64,000 bases of DNA from JAICYJ01 sp963737445. Lineage in GTDB: Bacteria > Actinomycetota > Thermoleophilia > Gaiellales > JAICJC01. Under the pieces are notes generated by a model that worked only from the letters and a program-made list of their open reading frames with translations, did no database searches and had not been told where the DNA came from. The DNA lies in contig CAVTSO010000013.1 in NCBI GenBank assembly GCA_963737445.1, forward strand, positions 42,207 through 106,206, in the 5' to 3' direction. The position numbers and the translations under genes are program-made. This document shows, one piece after another, positions 47,231 through 56,124 of the stretch (position 1 is the stretch's first letter; every line of letters begins with the position of its first letter).

Positions 47231-47476
47231 TCAGGCCGTGATCGGGATCGGTTGGCCGGGTGTCTCATTGGCCACGTAGAGGTCGGGGTAGGCCGTCCCC
47301 GTTGGCGTCGATGAACATGGCTGACCGCCCGCGCCCAAAGGGGTCGCCGACCCCCCAGCCGCGCAACAGTATCCCGGCATCCGGGAAGCCCCCGACTTGC
47401 ATCGGTAGAACCGCGAACCCCGTTCCGATGATCCGCCGCGTCGCCGCGCGCAGGTCTGAGTCCGACCTGACGCCGC
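47231..47476 (-). pseudogene. Fragment of an FG-GAP/VCBS repeat protein
   Basis: On the minus strand, a frame reads ILLRGWGVGDPFGRGRSAMF and IDANGDG. After a one-base shift near 47290 it continues YPDLYVANETPGQPIPITA and ends in TGA. The DANGDGYPDLYVAN pattern is the calcium-binding blade motif of FG-GAP/VCBS beta-propeller proteins. There is no start and the frame is shifted, so this is a remnant. It ends close to the encapsulin stop. Confidence 0.6.
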
Positions 47477-47477
47477 C

Positions 47478-48281
47478 TCACGGGCTGAGCGGCACCGCGG
47501 CCTCGGGCGTCACCACCCGGAAGCTGAAGCTCTCTTCCAGGTAGAGCTGCACGGCGTCCGTGTCGTGCGCCAGGTATCCGATTGAGATGTCTTCCCCCGA
47601 GTCGAACAGGAAGTCGCCGCCGCGCAGGCTGACGACCACCGCCCCCTCGACGCCGGGCGCCCACACCAGCGGTCCGCCCGCGATCTCGCGCAGGTGCTCC
47701 AGCAGCGGGTAGCCGCCGTGCTCGCTGGTCTCCAGTACGCGCGTGTAGGCATCTGGACCCAGCGCGATCCCGTAGGGGCCGTCGATGCCGGCCGACAGCA
47801 GCGCCTCGACCGCCTTCGCCACATGCAGCGGATACCGCTCGCAGTCCCCGCCCAGCGCGATCGCCCTGTGAGTCGACGCCTGCGCGATCCCGGTGATCCC
47901 CGCCCCCTTCCAGCCGTGGAAGACCGCCGTGTTCTCGCCGACCGCCAGTGCACGCGCCGCCGCGTCCAGCGCGGCGAAGTCGATTTCCTCGGCGCCACGA
48001 TCGGCGTCTGCGAGCTCGGCGCGTGACACCGCAAACGGCGCGCGCAGCTCGGCCAGCGGCAGCACCTGGCGCTGGACGGCGGTCAGTCCCTCGGCCGGCG
48101 GCTTGGTGACCCGCTGGGTGCGCCCCAGGTTCGTGGCCGAGTGCTGCCAGCCGTGCGGCCCCGCGAAGTCGATCAGCTTGCGCGCAGCCAGCGCGGGGGT
48201 CAGCCGCTCACGCGCCTCCTCGTCGATGCGATCCCACCCGGTGGCCGTGATCGGCGCGTGCTCGCGCAGCAGATGGCTCAC
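47478..48281 (-). CDS. Family-1 encapsulin shell protein
   Basis: 267 residues of the HK97-fold nanocompartment shell (linocin/encapsulin). Family blocks: N-terminal LREHAPITATGWDRIDEEAR (which binds cargo peptides), ARKLIDFAGPHGWQHSATNL (P-domain start), DAAARALAVGENTAVFHGWK, GPYGIALGPDAYTRVLETSE and a C-terminal DISIGYLAHDTDAVQLYLEE. It should assemble into an icosahedral shell. The ATG overlaps the stop of the cargo gene (ATGA), so shell and cargo are made together. Iron storage is the likely function, given the EncFtn-type cargo. Confidence 0.95.
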   Translation of the reverse strand: MSHLLREHAPITATGWDRIDEEARERLTPALAARKLIDFAGPHGWQHSATNLGRTQRVTKPPAEGLTAVQRQVLPLAELRAPFAVSRAELADADRGAEEIDFAALDAAARALAVGENTAVFHGWKGAGITGIAQASTHRAIALGGDCERYPLHVAKAVEALLSAGIDGPYGIALGPDAYTRVLETSEHGGYPLLEHLREIAGGPLVWAPGVEGAVVVSLRGGDFLFDSGEDISIGYLAHDTDAVQLYLEESFSFRVVTPEAAVPLSP

Positions 48282-48670
48282 GACGCCACCCCCCTCACGC
48301 TGCCGATGCCGAGCGACTCCGAGCCGGCCATCGGCTCACCGCGGTCGGCAGCGCCCTCGACCGCCGACTCCTCGGCCGCCTCGCCGTGGGCGACGATGTC
48401 GCCCCCCTGGAACAGGATGCCCTGCGCGATCTCGCGCCAGAGCGGGGTGTGCCGGAGCAGGAACTCGAGGTCCATGGAGAAGTGCTTGAACTCCTCGCCC
48501 TGGGCGTCGCGCATGATCGCGGCCGCCTCGGCGTCGGATTCGACCGCCAGGCGCTGCTCGTACCAGCCGATCGCCTCCGCCTCCTCGGTCAGCGAGGCGC
48601 ACAGGCGGGCGAACGTTCGTGTCGCGGCCGGCAGCTCGTCGGGTGGTTCGTGGTACTGATCGAATCCCAT
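48278..48670 (-). CDS. Encapsulated ferritin-like cargo protein (EncFtn)
   Basis: 130 residues from the ATG at 48670. The half-ferritin helices are ARLCASLTEEAEAIGWYEQR and AAIMRDAQGEEFKHFSMDLE. Glu30, Trp36, Tyr37, Glu60 and His63 have the spacing of the metal-site residues of Rhodospirillum EncFtn (Glu32, Trp38, Tyr39, Glu62, His65). The C-terminus GSESLGIGSVRGVAS is an encapsulin targeting peptide (consensus SLGIGSL-like). The protein should form a ring-like decamer whose ferroxidase sites load iron into the shell encoded next. Confidence 0.95.
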   Translation of the reverse strand: MGFDQYHEPPDELPAATRTFARLCASLTEEAEAIGWYEQRLAVESDAEAAAIMRDAQGEEFKHFSMDLEFLLRHTPLWREIAQGILFQGGDIVAHGEAAEESAVEGAADRGEPMAGSESLGIGSVRGVAS

Positions 48671-48727
48671 CGGTGCGCTCCTTCGGGTTGCCGCCTGCAG
48701 CCTACCCAGACGTGACAGAGTTGGAGC

Positions 48728-49536
48728 ATGCCATGCATCAACGGATCCGAGGCCACCATCGCCTACGAGCAGTCGGGGCAAGGCCCCGACCTGGTGTGGG
48801 TGGCCGGCGGCGGCTCGCGCGGGGGCGACTGGCGCCTGTTCCAGACGCCGTTCTTCGACGACCGCTATCGGTCGACCACCTTCGACGCGCGCGGCATCGG
48901 TGACACCACCTGCGACTTGCCGCAGCCGTGGCCGATCGAGGCGTTCGCCCGCGACACGCCGAGCTGATCGAGGCGGTCTGCGAGCCGCCGGTGGCGATCG
49001 TGGGCAGCTCGCTGGGATCGGCGATCGTCCAGCAGGTCGCGATCGACCGGCCCGACCTGCTGCGCTGCGCGGTGGTCATGGGCACCGGCGCGTGGAGCAC
49101 CGGCTGGGGCTGGGACTACCAGGAGGCGGAGATCGAGTTCCGCCGCGCGGGAGGCAGCCTCGACGGCATGATGGGCGTTACGCATTACGCGTCGATGTGC
49201 TACCCGGCGCGCGCGCTGGGCGACCGCGAGCTGTGGCCGAAGCTGCGCGAGCTGCTGCTTGCGTGGATGGACTCCGGGGAGAACGAGCGGTCGCTGATCC
49301 CGCAGTGGGAGGCGTCGCTGCGGTACGACCAGCGTGCCCGGCTGCCGTCGGTGCGGGTGCCGATGCACGTGATCGCCTTCACGGAGGACGTGCAGGCCCC
49401 GCCGCAGGACGGCCGGGAGATGGCCGAGATCATCCCCAGCGCGGAGTTTCACCTGCTCGCGGACATGGGCCACGCCTCCTGGTATGGCCACGCCCACGAC
49501 ATCATCAACCCCTACAACCTGAACCTGCTCGACCGG
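48728..49536 (+). pseudogene. Frameshifted alpha/beta hydrolase
   Basis: The first frame (ATG at 48728) reads MPCINGSEATIAYEQSGQGP and GIGDTTCDLPQPWPIEAFAR, then stops at 48965-48967. The rest continues in another frame, AELIEAVCEPPVAIVGSSLG (nucleophile elbow GSSLGS), with the acid in AFTEDVQAPPQ and catalytic His in LADMGHASWYG. Restoring one base near 48957 would join them as RDTAELIEAV. The second frame then runs without a stop into sequence antisense to the isochorismatase gene, so the natural end is also missing. The 3' boundary given is the start of that overlap. It is either a decaying gene or affected by sequence errors. Confidence 0.7.
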
Positions 49537-50118
49537 TCACAGCTCGACGCCGGGTGGCTGCACCAGCCCTGGGTGGGCGGCGTCGAACTCGCGCGACCGG
49601 CTGACCGTGCGCATCCACTCGTAGTGGAGCTGCTTGGTGACCACCCCGACCGCCCCGGCCTGGCGCATCCGCTCGATGCCGGCCGCGTGCGCGCTGCCGG
49701 GCGAGGCAACGGCGTCCTCGACGACCACCACCCGCCACCCTTCGTCGAGCAGGCCCAGCGCCGACTGCGCGACGCAGACGTCGGTCTCGAGGCCGGCCAG
49801 CGCGGCCGTGCCGCGCCCGGTGTCGCGCACCGCCGGGCCCGCCAGCGGATCGCCGGCCAGGCCGAACACGGCCTTCTCGATCACCGGCGCGTCGCCTACA
49901 GCCTCCACCAGGCCGGGCTGCAGGCCGCCCCAGTCCTCCGGCGACTCGACCGTCACGACCACCGGGATGTCGCAGAACCGTGCGCTCAGCGTCAGGAACG
50001 CGATCCGCTCGATCAGGCCGGCCTTCGCCTCGGGCTCCACGCGCTCCAGGAACCCCTCCTGCACGTCAACCAGGATCAGGACGCAGTCGTCGGCATCGAT
50101 CAGGTGTCCCATGATCAT
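49537..50118 (-). CDS. Isochorismatase-like cysteine hydrolase
   Basis: 193 residues from the ATG at 50118, which overlaps the CLC stop (ATGA). The catalytic triad of the family is present: Asp in LILVDVQEGFLERV, Lys in VIEKAVFGLAGDPL and Cys in GLETDVCVAQSALGLLDEGW. Typical substrates are amides such as nicotinamide or isochorismate; here it is undefined. The gene converges with, and overlaps, the broken hydrolase gene. Confidence 0.88.
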   Translation of the reverse strand: MIMGHLIDADDCVLILVDVQEGFLERVEPEAKAGLIERIAFLTLSARFCDIPVVVTVESPEDWGGLQPGLVEAVGDAPVIEKAVFGLAGDPLAGPAVRDTGRGTAALAGLETDVCVAQSALGLLDEGWRVVVVEDAVASPGSAHAAGIERMRQAGAVGVVTKQLHYEWMRTVSRSREFDAAHPGLVQPPGVEL

Positions 50119-51486
50119 CGGCCCGCGGCAGCGCCCCGGGCGTCCGGCGAGGCTGAGGCTTGCGCCGGGGCGGACGTCGCGCCTGGCGGCGGCGTGAGGC
50201 GCGCCGAGGCGACGTAGGCGACCACCACCGCGACGATCACGAGCGGGGTCAATGCGAGGCCGTCGGCGCTCAGAAAGATCGTGACGAGCAGCACCGACGT
50301 CAGTGGCAGTCCCAGCATGACCACGGTCATCGCACCGATGCCCATCGCGGCGCCGGCGATCATGGGAAGGCCGGGCAGGTGCGACAGCGCGATGCCGCCG
50401 GCGGCGCCGATGAACATTCCCGGAAAGGTGGGGCCGCCGCGAAAGCAGCTGAGCGCGAGGGTGTAGGCGATGCCCTTGCAGATCACGAGTAGGACCAGCG
50501 CCCCCACCGTCCAGCCGGCGGCGCCCTCGATCAGCGAGGGCAGGGCGTCCTGGCCCGAGAACAGCACCTCCGATGAGCTGTGGGTCGTGAGCTCGCCGAA
50601 GGCGACCGCGGCCGCTCCGATCCCGAGACCGGCGACGGGCGTCAGCACCAGCAGCTGCCGCTCCACGATCGGCTGCAGCAGGAGCGCCGGTCGCCTGATC
50701 GCGGTGCCGATCACGGCGGCTGCCAGCCCGATCCCGACCGCCCACAGGAACTCGGCCAGCGTGGGGGTCGTGAACGGCGGGATGTTGGGGACAGACAGCG
50801 AGAACGTGCCGTAGCCGGTCCAGTTGTCGAGCCCGACGAAGATCAGGGTGCCGACTCCCGCGGCGAGCATTCCCGGGATCAGGATCACTCCCATCATCGG
50901 GCCGCCGATCCCCGACGCCTCCATCAGCAGAAACGCCCCGGCCAGCGGCGAGCCCAGCAGCGTGCTGACGGCTGCGAAACTTCCGGCGGCACCGATCACC
51001 GCAACCGCCGACTCGGGCGCGTCTCGCTTGAGCAGGTGCACCGCGAGTACCCCCAGGCCGCTGCCGATCGCGATCAGCGGCGCCTCAGGGCCGAGCACCA
51101 CGCCCAGGCTGAGCGTGGCGAACGACGCAATCACGATGCCCGGCAGCTCGATCGGAAGCACGGGTCCCGGACGCCTTGAACCCCTCGGCGGGCTTGTGCC
51201 CACCGGTTCCCGGCAGGTAGCGAAGCGTGAGTGCGACCAGCAGGCCGCTCACCGTCAGGGGCAGCAGCGGCCATAAGGCCGGCTCTCCGCTGAACCCGAG
51301 ATCGCCGGGCAGCGTCGTGAACACCCAGGTCTGCGCCTCGGCGACGCCCTTCAGGTAGAAGTAGGCGATGGCTGCGACGGGCACTCCGATGATGGCACCA
51401 AGCACCAGCACCAGCACGTAGCTGCGGCTTCGCAGCAGCTGGGCCGGATCGGGCGGAGATGCGCCGGTGGGGGTGGGGCTGCTCAC
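50115..51486 (-). pseudogene. CLC-type chloride channel/antiporter, interrupted by a single-base frameshift
   Basis: The N-terminal part starts at the ATG at 51486 (MSSPTPTGASPPDPAQLLRS) and has the first two helices, reaching HKPAEGFKASG. The rest, from PVLPIELPGIVIASFATLSL on, is in another frame and contains the CLC blocks VVLGPEAPLIAIGSGLG (the GxEGP-like filter region), PLAGAFLLMEASG, and CFRGGPTFPGMFIGAAGG near the C-terminus. One extra base in the GGGACCC run near 51163-51168 explains the break. If corrected, the protein has about 456 residues, a normal CLC size. Whether the shift is real or a sequencing error cannot be told here. Confidence 0.8.
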
Positions 51487-51501
51487 GGGGACGCGGGCCG
51501 C

Positions 51502-52617
51502 CTACCCGCCCTCAGGGGCCTCATCCAGGCGCACCGACGTGCCCGCGAGCATGTCCTGGATGGCACGGCGGCGGCGATCGAACAGGATGGGTAGGAACCC
51601 GGCGAAGAACGGCACGATCGCGATCACGAGCCCCACCACCCGCAGCAGGGCGCGGCCGGCGCCCGGCGGCTGATTCCCGTCCCGGCCCACGACCAGGCGC
51701 AGGCCCATGGCGCGCATGCCGGGCGTCTGGCCGGCGACCGTCCAGAACACCACCAGGTAGGTGACGGCGCCGACCGTCGCCCCGACGGACGCGATTGCGG
51801 CTTCCAGCCATGACGGCCGCAGGCCCCCCACCAGGTTGGACACGACGTCGACCATCGCGGCGCCGCCGAGGAAGACGACCGACATCAGTGCCAGGTCGAG
51901 GGCCCCGGCGATGAACCGGCCTAGCAGGCCGGCGTAGGGCGACGGCGCTGCGGACGTCGTGCCGCCGGTCATAGCGATGCGGTCGTCGATCCGCTGGGTG
52001 CGGTGCCGCACCTCGCCCGCCACCTCGGAGCCGAACGACGCTGACTGGCGGGCGAGTGCCGTCCGCACGGCGTCGCTCGCGATCACCTCCTCGATCAGCC
52101 GTTGCAGCTCCGGGCTTGAGACCACGCGCTGCGCGATCTCCTCGGCCGCCGGGCTTCTGGCCGCCTCTCCAACGATCTGCTCGAGGCGGCCCTCGCCACG
52201 CTCACGCTCGAGCGCGGAGGCGATGGCGGCCTCGAGGTCGACGTTCGCCAGCACCTCGGCGACGATCCGCTGCACCACGCGCTGCTCGACCGCGGCGTTG
52301 GCCACGTGCTCGGGGAGAGGCCCGGCGAACGCCCGCTCCAAGGCCCGCTCGACTCCGCGTGATCCCAGCACCTCGCCGGCCGCATCCTCCAGACGAGCCA
52401 CGCCGTAGGTGCGTGTGGCGCGGGCGCCACCGGCGACCTGCGCGCTTCCCCGCGCCACCACCCATGCCACGCCGGGCGCCCTACGGGCCACCCGCAACGG
52501 CAGCAGCAGGGTGACGCGGGTTGCGCTCACGCTCGCCTGGCGGATCGCGATCGTCAGGCCCGGTGTGCGGCGGCGGCGCGCACTAGGCGGTTGCCCCCTG
52601 TCGGTCGGCTCGCTCAT
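51502..52617 (-). CDS. RDD-family membrane protein with long helical N-terminus
   Basis: 371 residues from the ATG at 52617. Residues about 50-230 are charged, Ala/Glu-rich helices with no membrane segments (VLANVDLEAAIASALERERG; AQRVVSSPELQRLIEEVIAS). Residues about 240-350 form an RDD domain with three helices (LLGRFIAGALDLALMSVVFL; AAIASVGATVGAVTYLVVFW; LLRVVGLVIAIVPFFAGFLP) and the conserved GQTPGMRAMGLRLVVGRDGN. The family includes transport-related and unknown proteins. It is 15 bp from the CLC gene and may share its transcript. Confidence 0.85.
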   Translation of the reverse strand: MSEPTDRGQPPSARRRRTPGLTIAIRQASVSATRVTLLLPLRVARRAPGVAWVVARGSAQVAGGARATRTYGVARLEDAAGEVLGSRGVERALERAFAGPLPEHVANAAVEQRVVQRIVAEVLANVDLEAAIASALERERGEGRLEQIVGEAARSPAAEEIAQRVVSSPELQRLIEEVIASDAVRTALARQSASFGSEVAGEVRHRTQRIDDRIAMTGGTTSAAPSPYAGLLGRFIAGALDLALMSVVFLGGAAMVDVVSNLVGGLRPSWLEAAIASVGATVGAVTYLVVFWTVAGQTPGMRAMGLRLVVGRDGNQPPGAGRALLRVVGLVIAIVPFFAGFLPILFDRRRRAIQDMLAGTSVRLDEAPEGG

Positions 52618-52645
52618 GGCGCGATCGTACAGGCGGGCTGAGCGA

Positions 52646-54226
52646 TCAGCCGGCCGCGACCTGCGCGGCCCCGGCCACGCCCATCCGCTCAAGCAGGTGG
52701 TCGCCCACGCGCAAGGCGTTTGCCATCGCTGTCAGCGCCGGGTTGACCGCGCTGATGCTCGGGAAGCAGCTGGTGTCGACCACGTACAGGTTGTCCACCT
52801 CGTGCGCGCGGCAGTTGGGGTCGAGCGCCGAGCTGTCCGGGTCATCGCCGAACCGGCAGGTGCCGGCCTGATGGGCGACGCCCGCGACCGGGATCGCCGT
52901 CTTCAGGTACGCGTGGCGCGGCACCAGGTGGTGCGGGTGCATGCCGAGGTCGCCCAGCATCGACTTGAGCTGGTGGTAGAGGCGGTCGCGCGCCTCCTCG
53001 TTGGCTGGCGTGTATGCCAGGTGGATGCGGCCCTTGTCGTCGAGCGTGACCCGGTTGTCGGACGACGGCAGATCCTCCGTCGAGAGCCAGAAGTCGACGG
53101 CGTGCTCGGCGATGTTGCGGAGCGTCCGTTGCGGTGCCAGCGCCGTCTCCAACGGCTTCTCGCCGCGGTACATCTCGGCCGTGGACTTGCCCACCATCTG
53201 GATGTTGCCCATCGGGAAGTCGAAGCCGTCGGTGCCGAAGTAGAAGTCGTTCAGCCCCAGCGTCTTCTGGAACACCGTCGGGTTCGGCTCTTCGGAGAGC
53301 GCCAGCACCGCCTGGCTGTTGTGGAACATGTAGTTGCGGCCGACCTGGTCGGAGCCGTTGGCGAGGCCGCGCGGGTGCTTGTCGCCGGCCGAGGCCAGGA
53401 GTAGGGCGGCCGTGTTGGCCGCGCCGCACGACACGACCACGATGTCGGCCGAGTACTCCTCGCGCCGCTCACCCTGCATCACCACGACGCGAGTGACCTG
53501 GCGGCCGCCCGCGTCGGTCTCCAGCTTCACGGCGCGGGCGTCCGTCAGCAGCGTCACGTTCGGATGCTCCAGCGCCGGCCGCACCGCCATCACCTCGGCG
53601 TCCGACTTCGCGTGTACCAGGCAGGGGAAGCCGTCGCAGGTGCCACAGCGCACGCAGCGGCTGTAGGGCATGTCGGTCTCGTTCAGCAGCACACCGCAGG
53701 GGGCATGGAACGGGTGCAGCCCGATCCGCTCGAGGTCGTCGGAGAGCTGCTGGATGCGCGGCTCGTGGCTGACGGCCGGGAACGGGTAGGGGGCGCTCGA
53801 CGGCCCCTCGGTGGGATCCTCGCCGCGCGCCCCGTGCACGCCGTAGAGCTGCTCGGCCTGGGTGTAGTACGGCTCCATCTGGTCGTAGGAGATCGGCCAT
53901 GCCGGCGACGTGCCGCCGTGGTGCTGCAGCTCGCCGAAGTCCTCCGGCCGGAACCGGTAGAGGGCCGCCCCATAGAGCTTGGTCGCACCGCCCACGAAGT
54001 AATGCACCTGCGGCTGGAACTCCTTGCCGTCGCGATCGATCCAGGTGTCCGGCGAGATGTAGCGGTTGTCCACGAACACGGCCTGATCCGACCAGTTCCG
54101 CGGCTCCCGTGCCAGCCAGTCGCCGCGCTCGAGCAGCAGGATGCGCTTGCCGGACGGTGCCAGGCGGTGCGCGAGCGTACCCCCGCCGGCGCCGCTGCCG
54201 ATGATGATGACGTCGTACGAATCCAC
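52646..54226 (-). CDS. GMC-family FAD oxidoreductase with a Cys cluster
   Basis: 526 residues. The N-terminal FAD motif is VIIIGSGAGGGTLAHRLAPS, and the GMC second block is HYFVGGATKLYGAALYR. The active-site His region is PVAGVAHQAGTCRFG and the second His/Asn region is CFPSISAVNPALTAMANALR. A cluster of Cys (RCVRCGTCDGFPCLVHAKSD, about residues 190-210) could hold an Fe-S centre, as in some GMC dehydrogenases, and is absent from ordinary choline oxidases. Substrate is unknown; alcohols or sugars are the usual targets. It is followed by the GH15 gene on the same strand with a 2-bp gap, suggesting a carbohydrate role. Confidence 0.88.
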   Translation of the reverse strand: MDSYDVIIIGSGAGGGTLAHRLAPSGKRILLLERGDWLAREPRNWSDQAVFVDNRYISPDTWIDRDGKEFQPQVHYFVGGATKLYGAALYRFRPEDFGELQHHGGTSPAWPISYDQMEPYYTQAEQLYGVHGARGEDPTEGPSSAPYPFPAVSHEPRIQQLSDDLERIGLHPFHAPCGVLLNETDMPYSRCVRCGTCDGFPCLVHAKSDAEVMAVRPALEHPNVTLLTDARAVKLETDAGGRQVTRVVVMQGERREEYSADIVVVSCGAANTAALLLASAGDKHPRGLANGSDQVGRNYMFHNSQAVLALSEEPNPTVFQKTLGLNDFYFGTDGFDFPMGNIQMVGKSTAEMYRGEKPLETALAPQRTLRNIAEHAVDFWLSTEDLPSSDNRVTLDDKGRIHLAYTPANEEARDRLYHQLKSMLGDLGMHPHHLVPRHAYLKTAIPVAGVAHQAGTCRFGDDPDSSALDPNCRAHEVDNLYVVDTSCFPSISAVNPALTAMANALRVGDHLLERMGVAGAAQVAAG

Positions 54227-54228
54227 GG

Positions 54229-56124
54229 CTACAGCTCCGCCAGCCGTTCCAGCACGATCATGCGCCCGGCCGCCTCGATCAGGGCCAGGTGCGAGAAGGC
54301 CTGCGGGAAGTTGCCCAGGTGCCCGCCGGTGGCGACGTCGAACTCCTCGGCGTAGAGGCCGAGCGGCGAGCCCACCCGCAGCAGCCGCTCCATCATGTCG
54401 CGGGCGCGCTGCTCGTGACCGACGATGGCGAGCGCCGACACCAGCCAGAACGAGCAGATCAGGAACGACCCCTCCTTGCCCGACAGCCCATCGTCGGTCT
54501 CGCCGGTGCGATAGCGTAGGACGAAGCCGTCCTCGGTCAGCTCGTCGGCGATCGCGAGCACCGTGTTCAGCATCCGCTCATCGTCGCCCGGCAGCAGGCC
54601 GAACCCCGCGGCCAGCAGGGTGGAGGCGTCCAGCGAGTCGGTCTCGTAATGCTGCCGCAGCACGCCGCGGTCGCTGACGCCGTGTTCGAGGATGTCGGCC
54701 TTGATCTCCTCCGCGATTTCGGCCCATGCGGTTGCGCGCTCGGGGGTGCCCCGGATCTCGGCCACCTTGGCGGCGCGGTCGAGCGCCACCCAGCACATGA
54801 TCTTGGACGACACGTAGTGCTGCGGCTTGCCGCGCGCCTCCCAGATGCCCTGATCGGGGTGCTTCCAGACCTCGGTCGCGCACTGGGCCTGTGACTCCAC
54901 GATCGGCCACAGCCGCGGCGGCAGCCGGTTGCTGCGCCGTGTGTGCAGCAGGATCGAGTCCAGCACCGCGCCGAACACGTCGTTCTGACGCTGGTCGAAG
55001 GCGCCGTTTCCGATCCGCACCGGCCTCGCGCCCCTGTAGCCGGTCAGCTCGTCGCGGGTGCTCTCGGTCAGGTCGCGGCGGCCGTCGATGCCATACATGA
55101 TCTGAAGGCTGCCGTCCTCGCTGGGCTCGACGTCGGCCACGAACTGCATGAACTCGTCGGCCTCCCACTCCAGGTTCAAGTAGTGCAGCGCCTGCAGCGT
55201 GAAGGTGGTGTCTCGCATCCACGTGTAGCGGTAGTCCCAGTTGCGCTCGCCGCCCGGGGTCTCCGGGAGCGACGTGGTGGCGGCCGCCACGGTCGCGCCG
55301 GTGGGCATGTAGGTGAGGCCCTTGATGGCCAGCGCGGAGCGCTGGATCGGGTCGCGCCAGCGGTGGTCGGGGAACCGCCCCTGCGCCAGCCAGTTGCGCC
55401 AGAACCGCACGGTGGTGTCGATGCGGGCGACGGCGTCGTCCTCGTCGGCCGGGGTGGCCAGCTGCTCGGCCCACGACAGCGCGCACCAGCCCTTCTCGCC
55501 CGCGTGCAGCACGTGCCGCGCCCGCACGCCGTTGCCCTCGATGCCGAGGTTGAAGTCGCTGTCCAGCCGGATCGTGAGGCCGGCGCCGGTGGCGTCGGCG
55601 GTCTGGCCTCCGTCGCCGCTCATCGCCCACTGGCCCGGGACGCGGCCGTAGTCGAACAGCGGCTCGCAGAGCAGCTCCACCTCGACCCGGCCGTCGATGC
55701 ACTCGACCGTTCGCACCAGCATGTGCTCGGCGTCGTCGTCGGTGGGAGGGCGCGTGTGCGGCGTGACCAGGTCCTCGTGGCGGCGCGGCCCCATCGTCAG
55801 GGCGTCCCGCACGATCAGCCAGCCGTTCGGCGTCTTCCAGGTGGTGACGAGCACGTTCGTGCCCGGCTCGTAGCCGCGGGCGGTGGGGTGCTCGATGCCG
55901 AACGGGCCGAACCGGAAGGTGCCGGCGCCGCGGTCGATCAAGCTGCTGAACACGCTCTGGCTGTCGAAGCTGGGGACGCACAGCCAGTCGATCGCGCCGT
56001 CCGGCGCGACCAGCGCCGCAGTGTGGCAGTTGGACAGGAACGCGTAGTCGGCGATACCGGGGAACGGCGACGGCGCGGCCGCGCTCTGCTGGCCCTTGGT
56101 GTCCTTGGCGGCCGCGGTGCTCAT
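54229..56124 (-). CDS. Glycoside hydrolase family 15 (glucoamylase/trehalase-like)
   Basis: 631 residues from the ATG at 56124, overlapping the stop of the glucose-6-phosphate dehydrogenase gene (ATGA). N-terminal beta-sandwich: IADYAFLSNCHTAALVAPDG, IDWLCVPSFDSQSVFSSLID. The (alpha/alpha)6 barrel follows: TSLPETPGGERNWDYRYTWM (substrate-binding block), DTTFTLQALHYLNLEWEADE and a late GKEGSFLICSFWLVSALAIV with the catalytic Glu region. Actinobacterial GH15 proteins of this layout are often trehalases. With zwf upstream, glucose release and oxidation would be coupled; the substrate is inferred. Confidence 0.92.
   Translation of the reverse strand: MSTAAAKDTKGQQSAAAPSPFPGIADYAFLSNCHTAALVAPDGAIDWLCVPSFDSQSVFSSLIDRGAGTFRFGPFGIEHPTARGYEPGTNVLVTTWKTPNGWLIVRDALTMGPRRHEDLVTPHTRPPTDDDAEHMLVRTVECIDGRVEVELLCEPLFDYGRVPGQWAMSGDGGQTADATGAGLTIRLDSDFNLGIEGNGVRARHVLHAGEKGWCALSWAEQLATPADEDDAVARIDTTVRFWRNWLAQGRFPDHRWRDPIQRSALAIKGLTYMPTGATVAAATTSLPETPGGERNWDYRYTWMRDTTFTLQALHYLNLEWEADEFMQFVADVEPSEDGSLQIMYGIDGRRDLTESTRDELTGYRGARPVRIGNGAFDQRQNDVFGAVLDSILLHTRRSNRLPPRLWPIVESQAQCATEVWKHPDQGIWEARGKPQHYVSSKIMCWVALDRAAKVAEIRGTPERATAWAEIAEEIKADILEHGVSDRGVLRQHYETDSLDASTLLAAGFGLLPGDDERMLNTVLAIADELTEDGFVLRYRTGETDDGLSGKEGSFLICSFWLVSALAIVGHEQRARDMMERLLRVGSPLGLYAEEFDVATGGHLGNFPQAFSHLALIEAAGRMIVLERLAEL

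Noticed and set aside
48928..50217. A single 429-aa hydrolase fusion protein
   Set aside because: The second half is exactly antisense to a good isochorismatase-like gene and has no domain features, so it is read-through of a broken gene, not a fusion.
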